Source: Circinella umbellata (taxonomy: Eukaryota > Mucoromycota > Mucoromycetes > Mucorales > Lichtheimiaceae). From it: 64,000 nt of DNA. The DNA lies in contig JAIWNF010000002.1 in the NCBI GenBank assembly GCA_025093555.1, positions 1,116,001-1,180,000 of the forward strand, read 5' to 3'. Shown in pieces: positions 50,364 to 62,754 of the stretch (positions are counted from its first letter, which is position 1; each line of letters starts with the position of its first letter). Both the position numbers and the translations under genes were made by a program. The notes beneath the pieces were generated by a model that did not search any database, had not been told where the DNA came from, and saw only the letters and a program-made list of their open reading frames with translations.

Positions 50364-50706
50364 ATCAAAAGGAAGATGGATTAACCAAAGTATATATATA
50401 GTGCCCTTTGATTTCTTGATGCAATTATTACATGCACTTTGTGAAGTAACTTCAAGTTTCGAAGTCCAATTTCAACCTCGAGTACAAGCAGCATTTCACA
50501 AATGCTTTTCAATTATTAATTCATTTTTACCGTCAGGACATCATGTTCCTGCTTCGTCATCTGTTTTAGAAATATTTGTAAAGACAAGGCAACGATCTCC
50601 ATTAAGTCTCTATGAAAGATATCCACTACCAGGATATGCACTTGTAGCAGACATCTTTGACACTTCTCTTGAACGATTAAGGAAACATTTTGGTACTACA
50701 CCATGA
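48309..50706 (+). CDS. Zn2Cys6 (fungal zinc-cluster) transcription factor with MHR domain
   Basis: Four exons (48309-48333, 48439-49802, 49939-50326, 50402-50706) give 693 residues. The first exon encodes only MRNDTPCS plus one base; joining it to exon 2 completes the zinc cluster CSNCRIRRRKC...CERCAKIHLEC (C-x2-C-x6-C...C-x2-C-x6-C), which supports this start. A linker and likely coiled coil follow (YWQNQVSQLETEMQKLGKAL), then poly-Gln, Ser-rich and acidic tracts. The middle and end form a fungal-specific regulatory region (LRYLSPFSGLF, IHVPTY, DPAKKLQIVMAISFLVQYLG, WWGSLPDELRPCEDPY). Such proteins bind CGG-type half sites in promoters; target genes are unknown. A decayed copy lies directly upstream. 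Confidence 0.9.
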
Positions 50707-51989
50707 AAAACTACTACTACGTACTACTATATTAACCAAAACATCGCTAATTACCTTTGTATATACAGATTTTCGTTCCTTTTTTTTGTTCCATCTTATC
50801 ACTTTTGCTCATACCCTTAATTGTATAATTCTCCATTATTTTGTTGACCAAACATTCTCCTCCATATTAGCCTCTTGTTCTCTTTTTTTTGTATTTATTT
50901 GCTTAATTATCATCATTGATTTGATTCTTTATTGTAAACCCTTTTATCTGTATACTAAAATTTATTTATTTATTATATAACCATGACAATGACAATTTTT
51001 TATATTATTGAGAAGGAAGGGGGTAATTATATATCCATGGCGACAAAGTTCATAACAACATATATATACAAATGTTTAATTGTGGTCAGTAGTAGATAGA
51101 TGTACGTATAATAAATATTCCAGGTATAATAAAAGTTATTTGATGATATATAAGAATTATCGTTGTTAATCAATAAGAAAAGTCTACAACGACACATGAT
51201 ATAACGATATGCTATTATTATTATTTTGCCCCGCAAGAAGATATAACTTCCGAAGCAAATGATAAAATCAAAGTAATAAACTTTTCTTGCTGCTTTAGAA
51301 AAGCCTGGAAGAAGCAAATGTAAAAACACCGGGGATCCTAAGGGTTTACCCCTAATAAAAAGGATCTTCCTAAGAACAAGGTTATTATACTTTAAGATAG
51401 CATTTTTAAGATACATTTTTCAGATGACATACCAGATATACCCATCATAATAAATAATTCATATACATAGACCAAGTAGTACATAAAATATTAATCTTTA
51501 TCTTATTTTTGAAGAATAAACACTGTTTCAAAGGCCTCATCGTTTTATATTTACTTTTTTTTATTGTTGAATTAAATCATTATCATATCGTACACCTCAG
51601 TATTGCTAACCGTTATAAACTCCCAAACTTAACAATATGTATAAACTTATTTGAATCAATCCACCACTAAAGAAAATTGCCAAGTCCCTCCCCCAACAAC
51701 CTCTCCGAAGAACTTGCTTTACCCATCTACCGACCTACTGTTTCAGCCTCATCATTTTATACAGATCATCCAACTAAAATAACTACACAGCCTCAGATAA
51801 ATCATAAAATAGAAAACTTATTAAAATATCAATATATAAAAAAAAACATTTTTGTATAAATCCACTTTATTCTATTATAAAATTACTATTTAAATATATA
51901 ACAAACTCTATTCGTAAAACATTTTACCACTCCTCTTCTTATTCTTTTCTTCCGGTACTTTTTCTAAACTTATCAAATACATACACCGT
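50707..51989. other. Intergenic region between the transcription factor and the satellite array
   Basis: AT-rich, pyrimidine-rich 3' flank followed by low-complexity sequence. Short ORFs at 50690 and 51027 (minus) have Phe/Ile-rich translations and are not supported. No transposon ends recognised. Confidence 0.5.
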
Positions 51990-54900
51990 GCTGTTTATTA
52001 TTAGCACCGTTTTCGCATGTCACCAAGATTTTATCATAATTATCGCATTGTGAAAAACTGTATCGCTTGCCCTCCAGTTGATCGTCCTACAAAAAAGGCC
52101 CTATCCTTACCCCCAGCCAGATACAGTTCTCCATTGGCCTTGATCGTCATGTCTATATATTATAAAAAATATAAAACAATGTTCTAGTCATTAGTATCTA
52201 CAACATGTTATTTTATTATTACCGTTGTCGCCAGGTCACCAAGGTAATCGTATCGTCGATTCGAGGAAAACTGCATCGCTTGCCCTCCAGTTGATCGTCC
52301 TACAAAAAGTGCCCTATCCTTACCCCCAGCCAGATACAGTTTTCCATGGGCCTTGATCGTCGTGTCTATATATTATAGAAAATATAAAAAAATGTTCTAG
52401 TCATTAGAATTTACAACATGTTATTTTATTATTACCGTTGTCACCATGCCGCCAAGGTAAGCGTATCGTCAAATCGAGGAAAACTGCATCGCTTGCCCTC
52501 CAGTTGATCGTCCTACAAAAAAAAGCCCTATCATTACCCCCAGCCAGATACAGTTTTCCATTGGTCTTAATCGTCCCGTCTATATATTATAAAAAATAAG
52601 ATAAAATGTTCTAGTCATTAGTATTTACAGCATGTTATTTTATTATTACCGTTGTCGCCATGTCGCCAAGGTAAGCGTATCGTCGAATCGAGGAAAACTG
52701 CATCGCTTGCCCTCCAGTTGATCGTCCTACAAAAAAAAGCCCTATCCTTACCCCCAGCCAGATACAGTTTTCCATTGGTCTTAATCGCCGCGTCTATATA
52801 TTATAAAAAATAAGATAAAATGTTCTAGTCATTAGTATTTACAGCATGTTATTTTATTATTACCGTTGTCGCCATGTCGCCAAGGTAAGCGTATCGTCGA
52901 ATCGAGGAAAACTGCATCGCTTGCCCTCCAGTTGATCGTCCTACAAAAAAAAGCCCTATCCTTACCCCCAGCCAGATACAGTTTTCCATTGGTCTTGATC
53001 TTCGTGTCTATATATTATAAAAAATAAAAGAAAATGTTCTAGTCATTAGAATTTACAGCATGTTATTTTATTATTACCATTGTCGCCATGTCGCCAAGGT
53101 AATCGTCTTCGTCGAATCGAGGAAAACTGCATCGCTTGCCCTCCAGTTGATCGTCCTACAAAAAAAAGCCCTATCCTTACCCCCAGCCAGATACAGTTTT
53201 CCATTGGTCTTGATCATCGTGTCTATATATTATAAAAAATAAAAGAAAATGTTCTAGTCATTAGAATTTACAGCATGTTATTTTATTATTACCGTTGTCG
53301 CCATGTCGCCAAGGTAAGCGTATCGTCGAATCGAGGAAAACTGCATCGCTTGCCCTCCAGTTGATCGTCCTACAAAAAAGGCCCTATCCTTACCCCCAGC
53401 CAGATACAGTTCTCCATTGGCCTTGATCGTCATGTCTATATATTATAAAAAATATAAAAAAATGTTCTAGTCATTAGTATCTACAACATGTTATTTTATT
53501 ATTACCGTTGTCGCCATGCCACCAAGGTAAGCGTATCGTCGAATCGTGGAAAACTGTATCGCTTGCCCTCCAGTTGATCGTCCTACAAAAAAAAGCCCTA
53601 TCCTTACCCCCAGCCAGATACAGTTTTCCATTGGTCTTGATCTTCGTGTCTATATATTATAAAAAATAAGATAAAATGTTCTAGTCATTAGTATTTACAG
53701 CATGTTATTTTATTATTACCGTTGTCGCCATGTCGCCAAGGTAAGCGTATCGTCGAATCGAGGAAAACTGCATCGCTTGCCCTCCAGTTGATCGTCCTAC
53801 AAAAAAAAGCCCTATCCTTACCCCCAGCCAGATACAGTTTTCCATTGGTCTTGATCATCGTGTCTATATATTATAAAAAATAAAAGAAAATGTTCTAGTC
53901 ATTAGAATTTACAGCATGTTATTTTATTATTACCGTTGTCGCCATGTCGCCAAGGTAAGCGTATCGTCGAATCGTGGAAAACTGCATCGCTTGCCCTCCA
54001 GTTGATCGTCCTACAAAAAAAAGCCCTATCCTTACCCCCAGCCAGATACAGTTTTCTATTGGTCTTGATCGTCGTGTCTATATATTATAGAAAATAAAAG
54101 AAAATGTTCTAGTCATTAGAATTTACAGCAAGTTATTTTATTATTACCGTTGTCCCCATGCCACCAAGGTAATCGTCGTCGTCGAACCGTGGAAAACTGT
54201 ATCGCTTGCCCTCCAGTTGATCGTCCTACAAAAAAAAGCCCTATCCTTACCCCCAGCCAGATACAGTTTTCCATTGGTCTTGATCTTCGTGTCTATATAT
54301 TATAAAAAATAAGATAAAATGTTCTAGTCATTAGTATTTACAGCATGTTATTTTATTATTACCGTTGTCGCCATGTCGCCAAGGTAAGCGTATCGTCGAA
54401 TCGAGGAAAACTGCATCGCTTGCCCTCCAGTTGATCGTCCTACAAAAAAAAGCCCTATCCTTACCCCCAGCCAGATACAGTTTTCCATTGGTCTTGATCA
54501 TCGTGTCTATATATTATAAAAAATAAAAGAAAATGTTCTAGTCATTAGAATTTACAGCATGTTATTTTATTATTACCGTTGTCGCCATGTCGCCAAGGTA
54601 AGCGTATCGTCGAATCGTGGAAAACTGCATCGCTTGCCCTCCAGTTGATCGTCCTACAAAAAAAAGCCCTATCCTTACCCCCAGCCAGATACAGTTTTCC
54701 ATTGGCCTTGATCGTCGTGTCTATATATTATATAAAAAATAAGATAAAATGTTCTAGTCATTAGTATTTACAGCATGTTATTTTATTATTACCGTTGTCG
54801 CCATGTCGCCAAGGTAAGCGTATCGTCGAATCGAGGAAAACTGCATCGCTTGCCCTCCAGTTGATCGTCCTACAAAAAAAAGCCCTATCCTTACCCCCAG

Positions 54901-55165
54901 CCAGATACAGTTTTCCATTGGTCTTAATCGTCGCGTCTATATATTATATAAAAAATATAAAAAAATGTTCTAGTCATTAGTATCTACAACATGTTATTTT
55001 ATTATTACCGTTGTCGCCATGCCACCAAGGTAAGCGTATCGTCGAATCGTGGAAAACTGAATCACTTGCCCTCCAGTTGATCGTTCTACAAAAAATGCCC
55101 TATCCTTACCCCCAGGCAGATACAGTTTTCCATTGGTCCTGTTCATCGTATCTATATTTAAAAAA
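51990..55165 (-). repeat. Tandem array of 15 units of about 214 bp derived from a coding exon plus intron
   Basis: The box CTTGCCCTCCAGTTGATCGT recurs 15 times with spacings of 213, 213, 214, 214, 215, 214, 213, 214, 214, 215, 214, 214, 216 and 216 bp (the last copy varies slightly). On the minus strand each unit holds a 143-bp exon-like block bounded by a TATATAG acceptor and a GTAATAATA donor, and a block of about 70 bp with a branch-point-like TACTAATGAC. In units 1, 2, 7 and 15 the exon block is open and reads NGKLYLAGGKDRA followed by [LF]FV[GE]RSTGGQ, a Kelch-like pattern. The other units have a longer T run (eight T) that shifts the frame. The 143-bp block is not a multiple of three, so joined copies could not encode one protein. 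The array is therefore probably a satellite grown from a gene fragment. Confidence 0.9.
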
Positions 55166-56159
55166 ATCAAAAAGAAATAAAGTAATAAAGTAAAGCATCT
55201 TATTCATTTCGACTCATTTACGTCTACGCATTTAGTTGTACTCCTTCACTTAGACTCTTCAGTTCCAGATACTCACTCTCACTCTCACTCTCATTCCGGT
55301 GCCAGCACCCTTTTACGTCTATTTATTTGCCCCCACCGAATGGCTTCAGCATACTCATATACACCAATCAAGTTCCATGCATTTATTTACACACAGCTAT
55401 TTACATGGATTTACCTGGACGCTAATCCTTCTGTTCTTTCACTTCAATTCATCCACGCATAACCATTGGCTCATACATGGACTAATTACACGCACGTTAT
55501 TTTGTATCACTGCGTGTTAGACCACGTACGTTGTCATATAGCCCATCCTGTGATTTATAGTGTTCCTTGCAGCTCATGGAATAGTGACAAGCTAAGGTCA
55601 AGTCAGCCACGGAATATCTATATATTAGGTCATACGTAGTTTGATAAAAACAATATTAACATTTTTTTTTCTTCGATAGAAGAAATTTCGTTTGAAATCA
55701 CGCCATAGAAGCGGATTGATATAATGGAAAGTTTCATTAAAAATATATCATCATTTACCTGGTTAACATAATAATACACCATTTTGGTTCTAATTAAAGT
55801 TTGAAATGTGTGCGCGGTTAAAAAAGATTTCATGCACTAACTGCACCAATATAAACCCGAGCAGTAGTAGTACACGCCCGATGTTGAAACTCATCTTGAC
55901 ACATTGGAAAAACCTTATTTATAACGAATTATGAGAGATTGTTAACCGTTATAATAGTTTTAAAACAGATTAGAAGCTCACCATTGAATATATGAGACAC
56001 CGTCATGCTTTATCAGGCCAAAGGAACCAAGGCAGTAAAGTTCTATAAACCATAATATTCGCGTTTCAAGGCCTACTGGTGATACGACGTTTATGCGCAC
56101 CGTTCCAAGTGAATGAAAAAAACAAACAGCTATAATAAAAATAAAAAGCTATAGGCAAA
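55166..56159. other. Intergenic sequence right of the satellite array
   Basis: Mostly unique AT-rich DNA. A short CACTCT repeat occurs around 55270-55295. ORFs of 60-73 codons lack recognisable content. Confidence 0.45.
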
Positions 56160-56740
56160 ATTAGCAACATGAAAGACGGCCACTGTAATAAAAAAAAGAA
56201 GAAAACAATGTAAAAGAACACACAAAAGAAGAAAAAATAAACTTGAAGTACATGTCAAAAGATAAATGAATAAAAAAAGGTATGAAATAGAAAAGGTACA
56301 AGTAACTGAAAGTACATGTTAAAAATAAAAATGAAGAGTAGTAATCACTGCTCCTCTTTTTTATTTTTTAATGTTGGGAAGAAAGAAAAAATGCAAAAAG
56401 GAATGTCAAAAGGAAGAAGAGAAAATTAAGTTACAAGTAACTTAAAAAGTAAATGTCGAACCCACCAACCAAAAAAAATGTAGTAGTTAATCTACCTCTT
56501 TTTTTTGAATGTTGAGAGGAAAGAGAAGGTGGACAAAGGAACGTTAAAAGGAAAAATAAAGTTACAAGTAACTGGAAATAAATGTCAAAAAGTAATTGTC
56601 AAAAGAAAAAAGAGAGAAATACTTACTTTACTTGAATGTTGAAAGGAAAGAGAAAATGAAAAAAGGAATGTAGAAAGACAAAGTTACTGAAAGTACATTT
56701 CAAAAAACAAAAGAGTTTAGTTGGTAGGAAAGAAAGAGAA
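56160..56740. repeat. Degenerate minisatellite with a period of about 125-137 bp
   Basis: The motif AAGTTACAAGTAACTGAAA and a following segment with AATGTCAAAA recur near 56296, 56432, 56560 and 56678. A second anchor (AATGTTGRRAGGAAAGAGAA) recurs near 56371, 56508 and 56634. The copies are purine-rich and diverged, so the array is old. It has no coding potential. Confidence 0.7.
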
Positions 56741-57110
56741 AGAAAAAGTGTTGGAAGTCAAGAAAGACCCAGCTACAGAATATAAAGCATAAAAGGGCTC
56801 TGTGGGTCTAGAATCCCGTCTATTCAAATGATATTTTACTGCTATATAAAACTATACTTTTCAAACTACTTTTCAACTAATATCATGATGACTTTGACAC
56901 TAGTTTGAAACAAAATGCTTATTACTTTATATTATGAATGCGAATCTTTTTGAAAAAAAAATCATTTTCTCTTTTTATGTTCACCAACAGTGATAACAAT
57001 AGCGATCTACATGAAGTAAATGCGGAGCAATGAAAATGATCTGCATAAAGTAGGTAGGTGAAAGTAAGAGGTACTGGGTCAAAAAAAAAACTATCATGTG
57101 TATAAATTGC

Positions 57111-57410
57111 AACATTCCGTGTCAAAGTAAGATTAGAAAGTGAGATTCCATTGCCATGACAAGTGTTGCTTAACAGCACATTTCTTTTATTTAAGAACAA
57201 ACGCGTTTTTTTTACGCAATCTAGTAACATGTTGCATAAAAATCAACTTTTTTTACGCGTCGGGGTAAATCCTCCACATGCAAAAAAATCATGTAACATT
57301 CCGTGTCAAAGTAAGCTTAGAATGTGAGATTCCATTGCCATGACAAGTGTTGCTTAACAACATTTTTCTTTTATTTAAGAACAAAGACGCTTTTTTTTAC
57401 GTAGCTATAA
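57111..57410. repeat. Direct duplication of about 110 bp with 184-bp offset
   Basis: The segment starting AACATTCCGTGTCAAAGTAA at 57111 recurs at 57295. It includes GAGATTCCATTGCCATGACA and ends in an ACGC-rich stretch after a T run. The copies differ at only a few positions, so the duplication is recent compared with the neighbouring minisatellite. Confidence 0.85.
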
Positions 57411-59895
57411 TAATATGTTGCGAAAAGAGCAAAAAAAAGAGGAAGGAATCATGTCCAAAATTGGAAATGAATCCCAAAGCACCGGAACGTTTTCCGATTT
57501 TTTTTTTAATAAAATAATTAACAGATGAAAAAAAAACGTCGTAAAGAGTTCAAGTTACTGAAAAAGTAAACAGTGCTTTTAATTTTATTACGAGAACAAG
57601 CCAGTCATTGTGGTAAAAAAAAGAAAGGAGTGAAGGTTCACATTACGTTAATAAAATAAAAGTGGTGTCTTTTTTAATTCTGCAAGAAAATTCTGTAATC
57701 ACTTGCTTTCTGTTTTAATTTCCCTAAAACCTTCCTAATACGTACTTTGGGTCATGGGTCATGGGTATGGTATTATGATTATTATTGTCACGATATTTTG
57801 ATGGAGACAATGTCTTTTTGTACATGTATACTAATATTCACGATATTGACCTTTTAGATGATGAAAGATGGGTGGCACACAATATCTATAATATCAAGAC
57901 CAGATTAAAGCATTTTATTTAGGTTGTTTTGATTTTTACAAAATACGTAAAAAAAGAATGTTTTTGACAGCACGCTGTGTTCTGCCATAATAGTCTCTTT
58001 GCTCCCTTGGATAATAGAAAGAGGTGATCATTCATTTAAACACCTAGGGGAACCTTCTTTTTTCTCTTGAAAGAAAGAATGTGATCAAGCTCATTCAGTT
58101 TTTATTTATGCCTCATATTTTATCAACACTACCTACTTTAATATCTGTATATATATTTTTTATTTATCTTTCATAGCCATAGTCAATTTATTTAATTATG
58201 ATAAGTAGAGATAAATTCTCGAGTCATCAAATCTTTAGAAGCTTTTGTTGTTTTCGGCTTCTCTTTTATCGTACAAAAAAAATTATGTTTTATAATGTCT
58301 ACATAACAACAAAAGTTCATGTAGACACTAGTGCACGTATGGGATCTAAAGTAAACGGAAACTCTTCTATTATCAATTAATATACTATCATCTATTTGGA
58401 TAGTATAATTTGATAGAATAATAAATGAATAAGTGTTATTTCACATACTCAATGGGCTCTAATGATATACAAGAGATATGCAAAACAACAAGAATTGCCT
58501 TGAATTCTTTCTTTTCTTCCTGGCCTCTGTTTTTGTTTATTCTAATAACTCTAGCTTATTATAATTTCTTTACTACATAACAGTAAATACATCGTGATAC
58601 TACTGGTAGACCAAATCGACAATAGCAAGAGTTCTTTATATTATTGTCGATATCAACGAATATATACCACCAATTCCAATTATCGTATAAGAGTAGGTGT
58701 CATTGGCAATTTAATTCTGTCAGTATTTTGCAAACGACAGATTTTCTGATTTAGGTTTCAATTTAGGCGTCTTGAAAGTACTATTTGGGAGATATTTCAA
58801 ATATATCGTGTATATCGTCTAGTGCATACAGGATGGACCGACCTTTTATACCTGAGTAGATGTTGTAGTTTGTTAATGTATAAAAAGCAAATAAAGGAAC
58901 TGGAGAATCAATAATAGAGCTTAACTTTATACACAACGAGTGGGGTCCCGCCCTGGTGCTCTTATTTGCTTTTTCTCTGATGTTTCTTCCTACAAACTCG
59001 ACCTGGTTTTATCATTAGACATTTTATATATCTCACATATGTAGAGATTTGTTATAGTATTTTTTTTTATCTGTTGTTACGTACAAGTAGCATAAAAAAG
59101 TAATCAAATAAAATCACTGTAGCTTTACAAATTTATAATGAAGTCTTTTGATACATTCGATCATACATTATATTTTTTATACATGGATATGGTTTTGAAA
59201 TGACGAGCCATTTGAGAAGTGAATAGTTCATATGCAGATCTAAGTGTCTATGAAGAAACTACATACGTAATACATTGAATATCAACTCTTGGTAGGGATT
59301 TTATACCTGTAGTACGGGGCAATGAAATACAGGGTTTAATATACTTTTGTCTACCAAGCAATTTAGGTTAGTACATAAATAATTTTTTTTGTTTCAAATA
59401 TCATTTGAAGTTCTCTTATTTATCTATAATGTGGTTCTTTCTTGAACATTTTACTATGAATGGATATTAAAAAAAAGGGCAAAAAAAAAAAAAAGAATTC
59501 CCTGTTGAAAAACTTTGAATTAAACCGCTTTTTATACTACTTGCAGCTGTTAATTAACGATCTTATGTTACTTTATATTACTTTAATATGGTATCATACC
59601 TCAACGAAAGATTATCTAGTTAAGCTACACAACGAATTTATTACGAAAAAAAAAGAATATATACGTATATATACTTTGTTCTTATTTATTTAAAGATGCA
59701 ATAATATACTACCATTAATAATAAATAGCCAATTGTTGTACAATGCTGTATTATGTGTTGAAATGCTCATTAACATATAGTATATTTTCGCTCACGACAA
59801 AATTATATAAAATAATTTGATAGACGCTACTTATTTCAAAAAATGCAAATGTAAAACTTATTCTTTTTTCTTACTAATATAAATATTGTTACATA
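57411..59895. other. Gene-poor region of about 2.5 kb
   Basis: AT-rich sequence with scattered homopolymers. ORFs at 58198 and 59460 are short, with Lys- or Phe-rich translations that reflect base composition. No RNA gene or mobile-element end was recognised. Confidence 0.5.
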
Positions 59896-61512
59896 TTACC
59901 TAAAAAAAACACGTTGGTTACCGACCTTGGTGGCGTCAATAGGTTGCTGTATTGCTGCCTTTTGTTTTTCATCACCAAAAATAGAGTCCGTATTATCAGG
60001 AACACGACTATCACTTTGTGCGTAGTTGTTTGTTCCAATTTTTCGTGATTTTCGCAATCCCGGCTGGCGATTATATGTTGTTAGCATACCATATTCATAG
60101 AATTGTGATAAATCGTCTAGTTCACTTTTGGCAATTTTCAGTGCTTGACGCAATGTTCTTCGAAGTGGTTGCCCGCCTCTTATCAATGTATAAGATATAC
60201 TGTGAAATGACTCGACATAGTTTGAGGTTCTACGTATGTGAAAACGTAAATTGGCTTTCATAATTGATCCGGTAACAAAAATCATACTACGAATGTCGGG
60301 TTGAAGCCACCATCTGAGCCACCTATGAGCATTCGGGAAGTCGTTAAGATGCTATTACATACGTTGTCAAAATCGGTTATGGTTGGAACGGTGCGCAAAT
60401 TGAAGGTGAGTTCTAAGAACCTAGTCCGTTTGATGTTGGGTACAACGGCATGGATACTGCTGATCCTTTGCACAGATTGCATCCAGTGCATGTAACAGCC
60501 CTTTAAATATTGTAGCCCATTCATCATACCGGTAGATTGTGTATAGGTTGATAAAATCCATAAACATTCCCATAAAATTGTCTGTTGAACTGAAATCAAT
60601 TTTGTACAGTGAAAATAACCCCAAAAAGTGCTGATGGAAATATTCTGTTGTTAATCCTTTAATGACAGCCTGAAAGATTAGCGTGTGCTTTCGTATTTCA
60701 GGGAAGTACATAACAGTAGAACATAAATATCGACCCTTTTGAAATGCTGAATAAGTCACATCAATAACACGCGGAAAGACTCAAATTGGTCATCAGCCGT
60801 GCCCTGAACGTGGTAATAAACAATCAGAAGTAATGTTTGCTGAAGTAAAGAAATGTGAATATTCCTGTTCAAATCCTTCAAAATCAGCAAAGAGATCCTG
60901 TGTAGATCCGCGTTCTTTATTTAGTCCACGTTTTCGATTCTCATAGCTGAGACGATCCAAGTTGTCCAATATTGGATTGACAGTGCACTATCGTACCCTC
61001 CTTATCCAAAACATCAGTAGCCAATGCCTTACCTTTCGAATCGACAATGGTGCGGCTTCAAATCCTTCTGGCTCGCTATCTTTTTTATCGATCCCAAGAT
61101 ACACGTCAAGTTGTTGTTGCTGTTTGTAGCTAAGGTGCTTGTCAGGATAATTGAAAGACTTTTCAAGCTGATTATTTGTACCGTCGTCGTTATCATTTAT
61201 TTGATTATGGTTATGCTCAACATGATGTTCAGTAGTACAGGTTGAGCCTTCAAAGAAATAAAGAGCGTATGCTTTGCAAGTGACGAAACCATTACAGATT
61301 TTTTTATAGTGTCTACAAGTTCCTTTTTTGATACGACGATTACTATGTACAGAACGCATTGCCCAACCGATGTCAAGCGTAAACTTATCATAGCGACCAA
61401 TTTCAGCATTGAAGTAAGCGGGTGCTACTTCATTATAATACCCGTAAAAAATGACGTAAGGATTTTCATAAGGCATTCTTTGAAGTTGAATAAAATGAAA
61501 TAATAGGGACAA
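59896..61512 (-). mobile_element. Frameshifted relic of a MULE-type DNA transposase gene
   Basis: Minus-strand fragments in different frames follow the order of a Mutator-like (MULE) transposase. At 60988-61512 there is a Cys/His domain (GTCRHYKKICNGFVTCKAY...CTTEHHVEHNHN) resembling FLYWCH/GCM-like binding domains. At about 60780-60960 a charged segment follows. At 60421-60759 lies the core (VIDVTYSAFQKGRYLCSTVMYF...HTLIFQAVIKG), with TADDQFESFRV just upstream in another frame. At 60282-60599 is GCYMHWMQSVQRIS, and at 59896-60285 RTSNYVESFHSISY. Stops and frame changes near 60770, 60420 and 60285 show that it is dead. Terminal inverted repeats were not found by eye. Confidence 0.7.
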
Positions 61513-61699
61513 TATGTTTTTTATTAGTGCTACAAGTGCACTGTCAGCTTATGTGACTTTGTTTTTTTAAAGTGGACGGAGAATGCACGATGGGGGGGTG
61601 CACAACTTTTTCTATATGTGTAATTAAAAAAAAAGTCGGGGCCTTGTGATTAAGTGTTACCCTTCTTTCACTTTCTATTAATAATAATAATATTAAAAA

Positions 61700-62324
61700 A
61701 TGGCGATTGGTGCCGTAGTAAAACAAGCAGCAGCTAATTCAGCAAAACAAGCTTCTAATGGAAGTTCACGTTTACGTCTTCGAAAAGCAGCATTGACTTT
61801 GGTAAGAGTTTTTATACTTTTTTTTTTTGGACATTTCTCTTGATTCATAAGCATAACAATTATTAATATTAATTATAATATAAAATAGACACCGAGAGCA
61901 GTGACACGATTGAAACGATTAAACGATGGAACTTCGCCTCAATTTTTACGAGTAGGTGTAAGACAAAAAGGTTGTTCTGGTAATTCTTATATTCTCGAGT
62001 TCACCGATTCCAAAGGAAAATTTGACGAAATTGTTCAACAAGACGGTAAATAACAGCTACCTTGTATATCGATCAAGCGAAAATAAACAAAAAAAAATAA
62101 TACCTTATGATCCTATTTCACCCGAAAAAAAAAACCAACAACATTTTAACCTTTTTCTTATATATATAAATATAGGTGTTACTGTACTTGTCGATTCAAA
62201 AGCGCTTATTACTGTACTTGGATCTGAAATGGATTATGTTGAAGATAAACTTTCTTCTCAATTTGTTTTTCATAATCCAAATGCTAAAGGTGTTTGTGGA
62301 TGTGGTGAATCCTTTGCAGTTTAA
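61700..62324 (+). CDS. ISA1: Mitochondrial iron-sulfur cluster assembly protein Isa1/ISCA1 (A-type)
   Basis: Three exons (61700-61801, 61889-62045, 62176-62324) give 135 residues. The first 34 residues are Ala/Lys/Arg-rich and act as a mitochondrial presequence. The A-type scaffold domain follows: LTPRAV start, Cys63 in QKGCSGNSYILEF, and Cys127/Cys129 in the C-terminal CGCGESF motif, the three cysteines that bind iron or the cluster. Isa1 works with Isa2 and Iba57 to build 4Fe-4S clusters in the matrix. Such clusters are used, for example, by aconitase and lipoate synthase. Both introns fall at conserved phases, and the gene lies 187 bp right of the transposase relic. Confidence 0.95.
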
Positions 62325-62754
62325 AATTCGTATATTATACAAGCATACCAAATATATAACAACAGTAATATTATAGAAACAAACCGTACATATATATATA
62401 AATATTTCGTCAGTTCTTTTCCCACCCTCCCTCCCTTACACCTATTTTTGGAAACGACAAACCCGCTTTACTTTTTTTTTTTTTAACATCATAAACTTCA
62501 ACAACTACCACCCTCCTCCTCCTTTCTTTCTCATTATACTTTTTTCTTTTTTTTTTTCTTTTTTACTTCTGGACGATATACACATTGTAACAACATTTTA
62601 TATATATATATAAAGTAAAAGAAAAAAAAGGAAGAAAGCAGAGGAAAGAAGAAATTTGTATTATAAACTAATTAAAAAGAATTACTAAATTTTATTTTTA
62701 TTCATTACTATTTTGCTATTAAAGAAAAGATATTGTTTTCCATTGTTTGTTTTT
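62325..62754. other. Convergent 3' region between ISA1 and the PAQ-repeat gene
   Basis: Pyrimidine-rich and T-rich 3' flanks with many short T runs. No gene was recognised. Confidence 0.6.

Noticed and set aside
51990..55165. Regularly spaced repeats as a CRISPR array
   Set aside because: Units are about 214 bp and similar along their whole length, with no unique spacers, and the genome is eukaryotic.
53060..55193. Four plus-strand ORFs of 60-61 codons (53060, 54579, 54795, 55011) as a multigene family
   Set aside because: They are the same satellite unit read on the wrong strand; the minus strand carries the exon-like signals.
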